From Fischerella sp. CENA71 (GTDB lineage: Bacteria; Cyanobacteriota; Cyanobacteriia; Cyanobacteriales; Nostocaceae), in the NCBI GenBank assembly GCA_024239075.1, contig JANBVI010000027.1:372001-436000 (forward strand): DNA of 64,000 nt, in the 5' to 3' direction. The position numbers and the translations under genes were made by a program. Position 1 is the first letter of the stretch; every line of letters starts with the position of its first letter. The notes beneath the pieces were generated by a model, which saw nothing but the letters and a program-made list of their open reading frames with translations, had not been told where the DNA came from and did not search any database. Below, piece by piece: positions 48,033-56,782 of the stretch.

Positions 48033-48199
48033 CGATTACGCATATCTTGAGGAACATTTTTCACAGCTTCCCTAATCACTAAAAGGTTAAAAATTACAGC
48101 ATCAAAGATACGTTCATCTGCAACAAACTCTTCAAAAGTCATACCTTGAGTGTAATGCACTATTTTCGTACAACTTGAAACAATATCTTCTAAATACAA
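48023..48199 (-). pseudogene. HepT-like toxin fragment, 5' and 3' truncated
   Basis: The frame reads YLEDIVSSCTKIVHYTQGM, then TFEEFVADERIFDAVIFNL and REAVKNVP, the pattern of HepT (DUF86) proteins. Only about 59 of ~115 residues remain. The RX4HXY motif of the active toxin, which lies in the missing C-terminal part, is absent. There is no proper start codon: a stop precedes it and the upstream sequence is a repeat (48211-48274). No MNT nucleotidyltransferase partner is nearby. This is a dead remnant. Confidence 0.72.
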
Positions 48200-48210
48200 A
48201 AAGTAGAACT

Positions 48211-48274
48211 AGTGTCTTGCTGTCTTGGTGGTTAAAAATCGAGCGTTATTGAACCACAAAGACACTAAGACACT
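48211..48274. repeat. Inverted repeat of GTGTCTTG units, second copy
   Basis: AGTGTCTTGCTGTCTTGG on the left is complementary to the CCACAAAGACACTAAGACACT region on the right (given here as two parts, CCACAAAGAC and ACTAAGACACT). Same family as 32343-32387. It lies between the HepT remnant and the CSP41-like gene. Confidence 0.7.
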
Positions 48275-48291
48275 AAGCTTTTGCAATTGGG

Positions 48292-49227
48292 CTAAACAGA
48301 TACTAGTATTTCTTCATCTACAGAAAAATCAATTTCTGACTTATCCCGTCCTGACACTAAATAATCATTCTCAAAAGAATCTTTTAATCCAGAAATCAAA
48401 TCATACTCAGGTGTCCAATCTAATTGAGTCATGGCTTTATTGACTGAAGCAAAAAAGTGCTGTGTTCGCAGGGGAAATGCTTTACGCTTACCAAAATCAA
48501 ACTTTTTCGGATCGTAATGGACGATTTTAATTTCGTCAGGAGATTTCCCAGCAGCAACACCACAAGCACGGGCTAAACCATCAAATGTGACAAAGCGATC
48601 ACCTGAAATATTGTAAATTTGTCTAACTGCTTGGGAATTACCTAAAACTTTGGTCATTGCTGTTGCTAAGTCTTTGACATGGCCTAGCTGGGTGATATGT
48701 AAGCCATTACCAGGGATCGGAATAGGACGATCGCGCACAATTCTGTCAAAAAACCAAGCTTCCAAATCGTTATAGTTCTGTGGCCCATAAATGTATGTGG
48801 GACGAATAGAAGTAAAGGGAATTCCTTGTTGTGTTAGGTAAGCTTCGGTTTCATGCTTACCCTTGTGGCGACTTTTCGGATCGACTGCATCACCTTCAAT
48901 GTGAGGCATTTGGTCAGATTTGAGGTATACTCCAGCAGAACTCATGTAGACAAAATTTTGTACACGGTCTTGAAAAATTTCTGCAAGTGGTTGAGTATCA
49001 GTAAGTTCCCGTCCATTATTGTCAAAAATGACATCAAAATTCTCTTGAGAAAGTTTTTCTTTTAATAGGGTGGTGTCAGTGCGATCGCCTGTAATTTGTC
49101 CTACACCCTCAACTGGTGCTGGACGATTACCGCGATTAAAAAGTACTACTTCATGTCCTTGTTGCACCAGCAGTTGTGTGAGGTAAACACCAATGAATCG
49201 AGTACCACCCATAATTAGAATTCGCAT
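48292..49227 (-). CDS. CSP41-like NAD-dependent epimerase/dehydratase-family protein
   Basis: A 311-residue atypical short-chain dehydrogenase fold resembling the chloroplast RNA-binding protein CSP41. The Rossmann motif GGTRFIG is at the N-terminus. VYMSSAGVY and RPTYIYGPQNYND mark the middle, and the tyrosine/lysine dyad of true SDR enzymes is not clearly kept. In plastids CSP41 binds and stabilises RNA; the same role in cyanobacteria is an inference. It starts divergently from the GT4 gene with an STRR-rich spacer between. Confidence 0.82.
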   Translation of the reverse strand: MRILIMGGTRFIGVYLTQLLVQQGHEVVLFNRGNRPAPVEGVGQITGDRTDTTLLKEKLSQENFDVIFDNNGRELTDTQPLAEIFQDRVQNFVYMSSAGVYLKSDQMPHIEGDAVDPKSRHKGKHETEAYLTQQGIPFTSIRPTYIYGPQNYNDLEAWFFDRIVRDRPIPIPGNGLHITQLGHVKDLATAMTKVLGNSQAVRQIYNISGDRFVTFDGLARACGVAAGKSPDEIKIVHYDPKKFDFGKRKAFPLRTQHFFASVNKAMTQLDWTPEYDLISGLKDSFENDYLVSGRDKSEIDFSVDEEILVSV

Positions 49228-49261
49228 AAATCCCCAATTTTTATGTCAGTTACTTTTTAAA

Positions 49262-49372
49262 GAGATTGAAGGCTAGGGACAAGGAGGACAAGGGAGACAC
49301 GGGAAGGGGGAGAATAAGACCCAATCCCCAATTCCCAATCCCCAATTCCCAATCCCCAATTTGAGGTTATCA
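49262..49372. repeat. Mixed STRR array (GGGACAA and CCCAATY units)
   Basis: GGACAAGG-type units near 49270-49290 are followed by five or more CCCAATC/CCCAATT heptamers near 49320-49362. It fills the spacer between the divergent CSP41-like and GT4 genes. Confidence 0.78.
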
Positions 49373-49509
49373 GCTTGTGGAACCTATTTTGAGAAGATAA
49401 CGTCTTTTGTTGGATATGGGGCATTTCCCATTTTCAATGACAACGGGAAACTTTTCAGTTAACCTCAATTTCACATGTACTTTTTTTTACCTATTAACTA
49501 AAGTTAGCT

Positions 49510-50649
49510 GTGCCCTTGAAATATGCTTTGGTGCATGAGTGGCTCACACCTAAAGCCACTGGTGGTTCAGAACTAGTAGTGCGAGAAATTCTGAACTCTA
49601 TTGATGCGGACTTATATGCCCTCATCGATTTTGAATCTCGCAATCCAGACAGCTATTTATATAAACGTCAGATTGGTACGACGTTTCTTCAAAACTTCCC
49701 CTTTGCTCATACAGGTGTACAAAAATACCTGCCCTTTTTACCCCTAGCAATTGAACAACTCGATTTGCGTGGGTATGATGTCATTCTTTCTTCATCTCAT
49801 GCTGTTGCTAAAGGAGTTCTCACTTCTGGTGAACAGCTACATATTTGCTATTGCCATAGTCCCATGCGCTACGCATGGGACTTAACTTTTGATTATCTGC
49901 GCCAAAGCAAACTAGGTAAAGGTTTACCTGGTTGGATAACACGATATTTATTACATAATTTACGTATATGGGATGTATTGAGTGCTAATCGTGTTGATTA
50001 TTTTGTTGCTAATTCTCACCATACAGCTCGTCGAATTTGGCGTTGCTACCGACGGAAAGCAACTGTGATTTATCCGCCTGTTAATATCGAAAATTTTGCT
50101 TTTTCACCTGACAAAGAAGACTTTTATCTAACTGTTTCCCGATTAGTTAGTTACAAACAAGTATCTCTAATTGTCAGAGCTTTCAACCAAATGCAAAAAA
50201 AATTAATAGTAATTGGCACAGGCCCAGAAATGAAAAAAATTCGTAAAATAGCAAACTCAAATATACAAATTCTCGGTTGGCAGCCTGATGAGGTTGTAAA
50301 AAAATATATGGCTTATGCTAAAGGTTTTGTATATGCAGCTTGTGAAGATTTTGGCATTGCCTTAGTAGAAGCACAAGCTTGTGGTACGCCAGTCATTGCC
50401 TACGACGCTGGCGGTGCAAAAGAAACAGTACGAGATATCCGCACTTGGGGAGACAAAGGAACGGGTATATTGTTTGAGGAACAAAAAGAAGCGTCTCTGA
50501 TTAGGGCGACAGAAACTTTAGAAGCCTCTTACAGTAAATTAAATCTAGAATATGTCAGATCGCACGCAGAACAGTTTCAAACACAAATCTTTGCCCAGCG
50601 TTACCTAGAATTTTTACAGAGGTGTATCGAAAAAAAATTATCCAAGTAG
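49510..50649 (+). CDS. Glycosyltransferase family 4 (EPS/mannosyltransferase type)
   Basis: A 379-residue glycosyltransferase of the GT4 family, which uses a nucleotide-activated sugar in extracellular polysaccharide assembly. The N-terminal acceptor domain has HEWLTPKATGGSELVV. The C-terminal donor domain has the GPEMKKIRKIA region and the EX7E-type motif in EDFGIALVEAQACGTPVIAYDAGG. The start is GTG at 49510, since no ATG fits. It opens a block of sugar genes (sugar transferase, gmd, fcl) on the same strand, so GDP-mannose or GDP-fucose is a likely donor. Confidence 0.87.
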   Translation: MPLKYALVHEWLTPKATGGSELVVREILNSIDADLYALIDFESRNPDSYLYKRQIGTTFLQNFPFAHTGVQKYLPFLPLAIEQLDLRGYDVILSSSHAVAKGVLTSGEQLHICYCHSPMRYAWDLTFDYLRQSKLGKGLPGWITRYLLHNLRIWDVLSANRVDYFVANSHHTARRIWRCYRRKATVIYPPVNIENFAFSPDKEDFYLTVSRLVSYKQVSLIVRAFNQMQKKLIVIGTGPEMKKIRKIANSNIQILGWQPDEVVKKYMAYAKGFVYAACEDFGIALVEAQACGTPVIAYDAGGAKETVRDIRTWGDKGTGILFEEQKEASLIRATETLEASYSKLNLEYVRSHAEQFQTQIFAQRYLEFLQRCIEKKLSK

Positions 50650-50756
50650 ATGTGAGATATTGTTTTTGCAGAAGCTTTTGGAAAATTGCTCCCAGAAGCA
50701 CCTGCATTTGGCTTTAAGATTGGGACTATGTGTGGTGTGGATTATTAAGGAGTATG

Positions 50757-51590
50757 ATGACTGCCCAGAGCTCACTCCTCTCCGGCAAGCGCTCGCGTAG
50801 CGCATCCGGGACGGGGCGTTCTTTTACAGACAGCCCCTCTTTGCCTGAAAGACGATCGCCATCTGGCGAAGCCAGATTAACGTGGATCGGGCGATCGCGT
50901 GCGTTCTTAAAACGCGGTCAACCAGTAAAGACGCCTATAGTTAAACCTAGAGGTCTGTCCTTTCAGGCTCTCAACGGAGAGTTTACTAAACGACTATTTG
51001 ATATTGTCTTTTCGCTTTCTGTACTAGTCTTGTTTTCTCCCGTCTATTTAATTTTGGCCTTGCTAATTGCTTTAAGCTCAGAAGGCCCAATTTTTTATGT
51101 CCAAGAACGGGTTGGTAAAAACTACAAGCCTTTCAATTGTATTAAATTCCGCACCATGGTAACGAATGCTGATGAAATCCTCATGCAAATGATGGATACA
51201 TCGCCAGAGTTGCGGCAAGAATTTGAAAGCACTTTCAAACTCAAACACGACCCTCGAATTACAATGATCGGTAAATTTTTACGAATTACCAGTTTGGACG
51301 AATTTCCTCAATTTTGGAATGTTCTCAAAGGAGACATGAGCGTTGTTGGTCCACGACCGTTAGTAGCGGAAGAATTACCAAAATATGGTTATTACATTGA
51401 CCAAATATTAACTATCCGACCTGGCATAACTGGATTATGGCAAGTCTCTGGTCGTAATGACATTCCTTATCCTCGACGAGTCCAAATAGACCTGCATTAT
51501 GTGAAATTCCGAAATTTTTGGCTCGATCTATGGATTGTTTTGAAAACGATTCGTGTGGTAATCATACCAAAAGATAACGGAGCTTACTGA
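50757..51590 (+). CDS. Polyprenyl-phosphate sugar-1-phosphate transferase
   Basis: A 277-residue initiating transferase that loads the first sugar phosphate onto undecaprenyl phosphate for exopolysaccharide synthesis. One membrane helix (IVFSLSVLVLFSPVYLILALL split by the window of ~80-100) is followed by the catalytic domain: GPIFYVQERVG, FKCIKFRTM-like FNCIKFRTMV, LDEFPQFWNVLKGDMSVVGPRP and PGITGLWQVSGR. The ATG at 50757 is preceded by AAGGAG. Residues ~13-50 are repeat-derived (SASGTGRSFTDSPS and onward) and are unlike the family; the catalytic part is intact. Confidence 0.9.
   Translation: MTAQSSLLSGKRSRSASGTGRSFTDSPSLPERRSPSGEARLTWIGRSRAFLKRGQPVKTPIVKPRGLSFQALNGEFTKRLFDIVFSLSVLVLFSPVYLILALLIALSSEGPIFYVQERVGKNYKPFNCIKFRTMVTNADEILMQMMDTSPELRQEFESTFKLKHDPRITMIGKFLRITSLDEFPQFWNVLKGDMSVVGPRPLVAEELPKYGYYIDQILTIRPGITGLWQVSGRNDIPYPRRVQIDLHYVKFRNFWLDLWIVLKTIRVVIIPKDNGAY
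50783..50912 (+). repeat. Repeat-derived stretch inside the sugar transferase N-terminus
   Basis: The stretch includes GGCAAGCGCTCGCGTAGCGC, a GC-rich palindromic core, and TCTGGCGAAGCCAGA, another short palindrome, plus GGGCGATCGCG. All of it is translated in frame. It has the look of a dispersed repeat that landed in the poorly conserved N-terminal region. Confidence 0.65.
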
Positions 51591-51602
51591 AAAAGTACCA
51601 CA

Positions 51603-51690
51603 CCTTGATTTCGTGGGTCATTAGCAAAAGCGACTTTCCTCTACACTCACTTCCGGGGTGTAAAGGAAAGTCGCCTTGTCGTAATCAAGG
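51603..51690 (+). terminator. Large nested hairpin after the sugar transferase gene
   Basis: GCGACTTTCC (51630-51639) pairs with 51665-51674. Inside, TACAC pairs with GTGTA. Outside, CCTTGATT (51603-51610) pairs with AATCAAGG (51683-51690). The nested structure starts 13 bp after the stop codon and may be a terminator or processing site; no long U-tract follows. Confidence 0.62.
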
Positions 51691-52048
51691 ATCGTTAGTA
51701 ATCAGTAATGGGAAAACTAATTACCAAATTCCTCACCTCGTTGTGAGCGAGGAGTTGTAATCAATATATTTTGCTGATGATGCCAAATTTATAATTTCTT
51801 CACAATTATACGGATATATAAACTTTCAATAAAAAATTGCAGAAAATATAGACAGCTTCAACAAATTTATTTGTTTGGATGAGGAAAGTTCCTGAAAATA
51901 ATCTAAAATCGGCGTATTTACTGAGGTGAAATAACATAGAAACAAGGAAACTCGTAAGCTTCCCATTGTGCAATTGAGCAAATTACTGCTAAGTTGTACC
52001 AGGTCGCTTGTATAAATAATCATCATAAACGACAAGGGATAATTGAGC
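51691..52048. other. Leader region of gmd
   Basis: About 350 bp, AT-rich, with no supported gene. It must contain the promoter of the gmd-fcl operon. A purine-rich AAGGGA lies 9-15 nt before the gmd ATG. Confidence 0.55.
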
Positions 52049-53128
52049 ATGACGCAACAAAAGCGAGCGTTGATCACTGGTATTACCGGTCAAGATGGTT
52101 CCTACTTAAGTGAATTTTTACTTGAACAAGGTTACGAGGTTCATGGGATTATTCGTCGGACTTCCACCTTTAACACAGACCGCATCGACCATATTTACGA
52201 AGACCCTCACAAAGAAGGAGTGCGGCTGTTTCTTCACTATGGGGATCTGACAGATGGTACTACACTGCGCCGCATCCTAGAAGAAGTCCAACCTACAGAG
52301 ATATATAATTTGGGCGCTCAATCCCATGTAAGGGTCAGCTTTGATGCACCAGAATACACAGTTGATGCAGTGGGAATGGGAACACTGCGTCTGTTGGAAG
52401 CAATTCGCGACTATCAACACCGTACAGGTATTCAGGTGCGTTTCTACCAAGCTGGCTCTTCAGAAATGTTTGGTTTGGTACAAGAAGTACCTCAAAAGGA
52501 AACTACGCCTTTTTATCCCCGCAGCCCCTACGCCTGTGCTAAGGTTTACGCCCACTGGCAAACTGTAAACTATCGGGAATCTTACGGTTTGTTTGCGTGT
52601 AATGGGATACTGTTTAATCACGAATCACCGAGACGGGGTGAAACTTTTGTCACACGTAAAATAACAATGGCTGTAGCTCGCATTTTTGCTGGTAGACAGA
52701 AAAAACTATATATGGGTAATCTGGATGCCAAGCGGGATTGGGGTTATGCCAAAGATTACGTCAAAGCAATGTGGATGATGTTGCAGCAAGACGAACCTGA
52801 CGACTATGTAATTGCCACTGGTGAAACCCACACAGTACAAGAGTTTCTGGAAATGGCGTTTGGTTATGTAAATCTCAATTGGCAAGATTATGTGGAATTT
52901 GACCCACGCTATCTCCGTCCAGCAGAAGTAGACTTGTTGATTGGTGATCCCACAAAAGCCCAGCAAAAATTGGGCTGGAAGCCTTCTGTAACATTTGAGG
53001 AACTAGTTTCCTTAATGGTGGAAGCAGACTTACAAGCTTTAGGTTTGACTTCTCCCAATGGAAAATTAACAAACGCAATTATGGATAATGCTATGATTCG
53101 GCAGGAAGTAGGGGTGCTGCATCTGTGA
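52049..53128 (+). CDS. gmd: GDP-mannose 4,6-dehydratase
   Basis: Gmd converts GDP-mannose to GDP-4-keto-6-deoxymannose, the first step to GDP-fucose. The 359-residue extended SDR has the NAD(P) motif [14 protein letters not shown] at the N-terminus. The GDP-mannose site includes [20 protein letters not shown] and the active-site tyrosine/lysine in [27 protein letters not shown] and [10 protein letters not shown] are diagnostic for Gmd. I chose the ATG at 52049; an in-frame TTG at 52043 would add two residues. fcl follows after 22 bp, so both are one operon. Confidence 0.96.
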   Translation: MTQQKRALITGITGQDGSYLSEFLLEQGYEVHGIIRRTSTFNTDRIDHIYEDPHKEGVRLFLHYGDLTDGTTLRRILEEVQPTEIYNLGAQSHVRVSFDAPEYTVDAVGMGTLRLLEAIRDYQHRTGIQVRFYQAGSSEMFGLVQEVPQKETTPFYPRSPYACAKVYAHWQTVNYRESYGLFACNGILFNHESPRRGETFVTRKITMAVARIFAGRQKKLYMGNLDAKRDWGYAKDYVKAMWMMLQQDEPDDYVIATGETHTVQEFLEMAFGYVNLNWQDYVEFDPRYLRPAEVDLLIGDPTKAQQKLGWKPSVTFEELVSLMVEADLQALGLTSPNGKLTNAIMDNAMIRQEVGVLHL

Positions 53129-53141
53129 ACAAGATCCATGA

Positions 53142-54095
<954 letters not shown>

Positions 54096-54247
54096 AAAGT
54101 AAGTAAGTCGCTGTAAAAATTCAATATTTGTAGTAAGCGCTGAAGCAATTACTACAAAATAGTTTACTTTTTTTACATAGTTCGGTTTATTCACGCCGAC
54201 TAATTTAAGGTGGGCGATTTGCCCTATGTAACCAGTAGTTACACTTT

Positions 54248-54274
54248 GACCAAAACTTCTTTGAAGTTTTGGTC
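54248..54274 (+). terminator. Hairpin terminator of the gmd-fcl operon
   Basis: GACCAAAACTTC (54248-54259) pairs perfectly with 54263-54274 around a TTT loop. Only a short T-rich stretch follows (ATTCT). It lies about 150 bp after the fcl stop codon. Confidence 0.75.
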
Positions 54275-54524
54275 ATTCTAGTAAATTATTAAAAAAATCT
54301 CCGCGTCACCGTGTCTCAATATCTCCGCATCGTTTTGCTCGTCAATATGCAACCCGACATGATATAAATTAAAAAATTTAAAAAATTTGAGTATTAACCA
54401 AAATTGAAGCCAAAGAAGATTTTCAGGGATTAAAACTGAATTTTTGCATTGGCGATCGCAATCCAAAGTAGTGTCAAAATTAAAATTTATTAACACTATT
54501 CTCAATGATTTTAGCTTAACAAAT
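54275..54524. other. Spacer upstream of the cNMP-binding gene with CTCCGCGTC repeats
   Basis: Two CTCCGC units (ATCTCCGCGTCACCGTGTC near 54297 and ATCTCCGCATCG near 54321) belong to the same family as the in-gene repeats. The remainder is AT-rich and should include the promoter of the next gene. Confidence 0.6.
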
Positions 54525-54953
54525 ATGCTATCTACCGTTGAACGTTTATTATTTGTTCGCAGAGTACCTATTTTTAAAGAACTACGCGATGATTTTATCG
54601 TTCGCTTGGCTTCTGTCATGGATGAATTATCTTTTCCAGGGAATTACACTATTTTTAATGAGGGAGACGAAGGGCGATCGCTTTATATTGTCGTTTCCGG
54701 TAAAGTCAAAGTTCATATTGGTAAACAACAACTTGCTATTTTTCCCAAAGGCGAATCCTTTGGTGAAATGGCTGTATTTGATGCTCAACCACGTTCCGCT
54801 TCCGCCACAACTTTAGAAGCTTGTGAATGCTTGGAATTGACACAAGGACAACTTTATGAAGCAATTGATGAAATTCCTGAAATAGCCGTAAATATCATTG
54901 GTATTCTCTCTCGGCGAATTCGAGAACTGAACGATAAAATAAATGCGACATAA
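54525..54953 (+). CDS. Cyclic-nucleotide-binding domain protein (no DNA-binding domain)
   Basis: A 142-residue protein made of one Crp-type cyclic-nucleotide-binding beta-roll. The phosphate-binding cassette is GESFGEMAVFDAQPRSASA, in which the RSA arginine and FGE glutamate are kept, so cAMP or cGMP binding is plausible. No helix-turn-helix follows, so it probably works by protein contact. The ATG at 54525 (MLSTVERLLFVRR) fits the family start better than one at 54444. It stands alone beside the IS605-type element. Confidence 0.84.
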   Translation: MLSTVERLLFVRRVPIFKELRDDFIVRLASVMDELSFPGNYTIFNEGDEGRSLYIVVSGKVKVHIGKQQLAIFPKGESFGEMAVFDAQPRSASATTLEACECLELTQGQLYEAIDEIPEIAVNIIGILSRRIRELNDKINAT

Positions 54954-54973
54954 ATGCTTTTTTTAATTGACAC

Positions 54974-55110
54974 TCCCACGGCTAAAAGCGCGTGGGATTC
55001 TTGCTTCATCCAGCCAACTTGTCTAGAGGAGTTTCCCCACCTAGATAGAGGTCGTTCTGTCCACAAGCTTTAGATTCCGTATGCCCTACGGTACTTTTTA
55101 GTCCTTTCGC
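54974..55110 (-). ncRNA. Predicted omega/reRNA guide of TnpB (inferred)
   Basis: Guide RNAs of TnpB are made from the 3' end of tnpB and the element's right end. The hairpin at 54974-54997, downstream of tnpB on its strand, is where such an RNA would end before its guide. I infer only position; the borders are not visible from sequence. Confidence 0.4.
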
Positions 55111-56184
55111 CAATATTTGTCTAGCTGCATTATGGTCACGGTGCATGACTGTTCCGCACTCATGGCATTTATGGGTACGAGTAGACAACGATTTTTTGAC
55201 TCGTGTCCCACAAACTGAACAATCTTGCGATGTGTAGTGTGGTGCAACAGCTATTGCCCAAATATCAAAAACTTTGGCGTAGTAGTCCACCCAATCAGTG
55301 AACAGTGACCATGATGCATCGGTGATAGATTTAGCTAAATGATGGTTCTTGACCATATTTTTTACCTGCAAGTCCTCATAGACTACCAAGTCGTTAGACT
55401 GGACAAGCGCTCTTGCAGTCTTAAGTGCAAAATCTTTACGCTGTCTACTTACCTTGAGGTGTTTTTTAGCTAATTTATTAACAGCTTTACGGCGATTAGA
55501 TGAACATTTTTTACTTTTTGAAACTTTGCGTTGTTTGCGTTTTAAAGATTTCTCACTCTTTAGCAATAGTCTAGGATTCTCGACTGTTTTACCTTCAGAA
55601 TCAGTGTAGAAAAACTCTAAACCTACATCAATTCCAACTTGATTACCGCTATGTTGATGCTGTTCTTTACGCTCAACGTCAACACAGAACTGACAATAAT
55701 AACCATCAGCACGTTTAACTATTCTGACACGCTTAATCTGCTTGATAGAGTAGAAACTTAAGTCACGAGTACCAATTAACTTAAGCTTGCCGATATTAAA
55801 ACCATCACTAAATATGATGTACTTTTTATCAGCAGAGAGCTTGTACCCTGTCGTTTTATATTCTACAGAATGACCCTGTTTTTTGAATCGCGGGAATCCC
55901 TTCTTGCCCGGTTTCTTAGCTTTGCAATTATCGTAGAAACGTTTAATTGCTAACCAAGCTCTATCAGCAGAAGCTTGACGTGCCATAGAGTTAAGTTTGT
56001 CCGCAAACTCAAATTTTTTGGCTAAAACCGCACAAAGTTTTTGAAGGTCATTCTTGCCAACATTTTTATTATCAATCCAGTGTCTTAGAGCTTTGTTGCG
56101 GATAAACAAAGCTGTTCTAATAGCTTCATCTATTGAATTGTACTGACTTTGTTTACCTTTTAACTTAGCTTCTAAAACTAACAT
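55006..56184 (-). CDS. tnpB: RNA-guided endonuclease TnpB (IS605 OrfB)
   Basis: A 392-residue TnpB. The RuvC catalytic residues are all kept: D186 in GIDVGL, E270 in VVYEDLQVKNM and D350 in MHRDHNAARQI. The four-cysteine zinc finger is complete (C322, C325, C340, C343; CSVCG and CHECG). TnpB proteins are ancestors of Cas12 and use an RNA guide to cut DNA at the donor site, which favours retention of the element. The gene is divergent from tnpA. Nothing is truncated. Confidence 0.95.
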   Translation of the reverse strand: MLVLEAKLKGKQSQYNSIDEAIRTALFIRNKALRHWIDNKNVGKNDLQKLCAVLAKKFEFADKLNSMARQASADRAWLAIKRFYDNCKAKKPGKKGFPRFKKQGHSVEYKTTGYKLSADKKYIIFSDGFNIGKLKLIGTRDLSFYSIKQIKRVRIVKRADGYYCQFCVDVERKEQHQHSGNQVGIDVGLEFFYTDSEGKTVENPRLLLKSEKSLKRKQRKVSKSKKCSSNRRKAVNKLAKKHLKVSRQRKDFALKTARALVQSNDLVVYEDLQVKNMVKNHHLAKSITDASWSLFTDWVDYYAKVFDIWAIAVAPHYTSQDCSVCGTRVKKSLSTRTHKCHECGTVMHRDHNAARQILAKGLKSTVGHTESKACGQNDLYLGGETPLDKLAG

Positions 56185-56273
56185 CGCTTCGACCTGTTGA
56201 CGATAAATCTAATATAGTACAACATGGTTGATATGTACAAGCTATTGACCACGGTTTTATTAGAACTTTAAAA

Positions 56274-56669
56274 ATGACAGGCAAATATAGACACAAAACA
56301 ACTTCCGTCACTTTAATTAATTATCATTTTGTTTGGATTCCTAAAAGACGCAAAAAAGTGCTTGTTGGAAATGTTGCTAAACGACTTGAAGAATTGCTGT
56401 ATGAAAAAACAAAAGAGCTAGATTGCGAAATCATAGCTCTTGAAATCATGGAAGACCATGTACACTTATTTCTTTGTTGTCCACCAACTTTAGCGCCCGA
56501 CCAAATAATGTTTAGACTGAAAGGGTTTACATCCAGAGTACTTAGACAAGAATTTCCGCATTTATTAAAGCTTCCATCAATGTGGACTAGAAGCTATTTT
56601 TGTAGCACTGCTGGAGATCCTTCTAGTGAAACAATTAAGAGATATATTGCTAACCAAAAGACAAGATAG
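56274..56669 (+). CDS. tnpA: IS605-family Y1 transposase TnpA
   Basis: A 131-residue HUH single-strand transposase. The metal-binding pair is H62 and H64 in DHVHLFL, and the nucleophile is Y124 in IKRYIANQ. The start MTGKYRHKTTSVTLINYHFVW, shortened here to the first residues MTGKYRHK, is normal. It excises and inserts the element as single-stranded DNA by recognising end hairpins. It is complete and paired with tnpB. Confidence 0.94.
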   Translation: MTGKYRHKTTSVTLINYHFVWIPKRRKKVLVGNVAKRLEELLYEKTKELDCEIIALEIMEDHVHLFLCCPPTLAPDQIMFRLKGFTSRVLRQEFPHLLKLPSMWTRSYFCSTAGDPSSETIKRYIANQKTR

Positions 56670-56782
56670 ACTGCACCTAAAGGTGCAACGCATTCATCCC
56701 ATGTCTAAAGGACGGGATTCGTCGCTGTGCGACTATCCCTCATGGGCTTTCTGCTTTAATCACTGTAACTTCTACAACAAGT

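Larger units (their letters stand above)
54970..56750. mobile_element. IS605-type insertion sequence, complete tnpA and tnpB
   Basis: A full IS200/IS605-family element with divergent tnpA and tnpB, 90 bp apart. The left end has a subterminal hairpin (TCCCACG at 54974-54980 with 54991-54997). The right end has a TGCACCT/AGGTGCA hairpin (56672-56687) and a CCCATG...CATGGG pair (56698-56703 with 56741-56746). Elements of this family use single-stranded hairpins at the ends and make no target-site duplication, so exact borders are uncertain. Both genes look intact, so the element may be active. It lies between the cNMP-binding gene and cobB. Confidence 0.85.
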
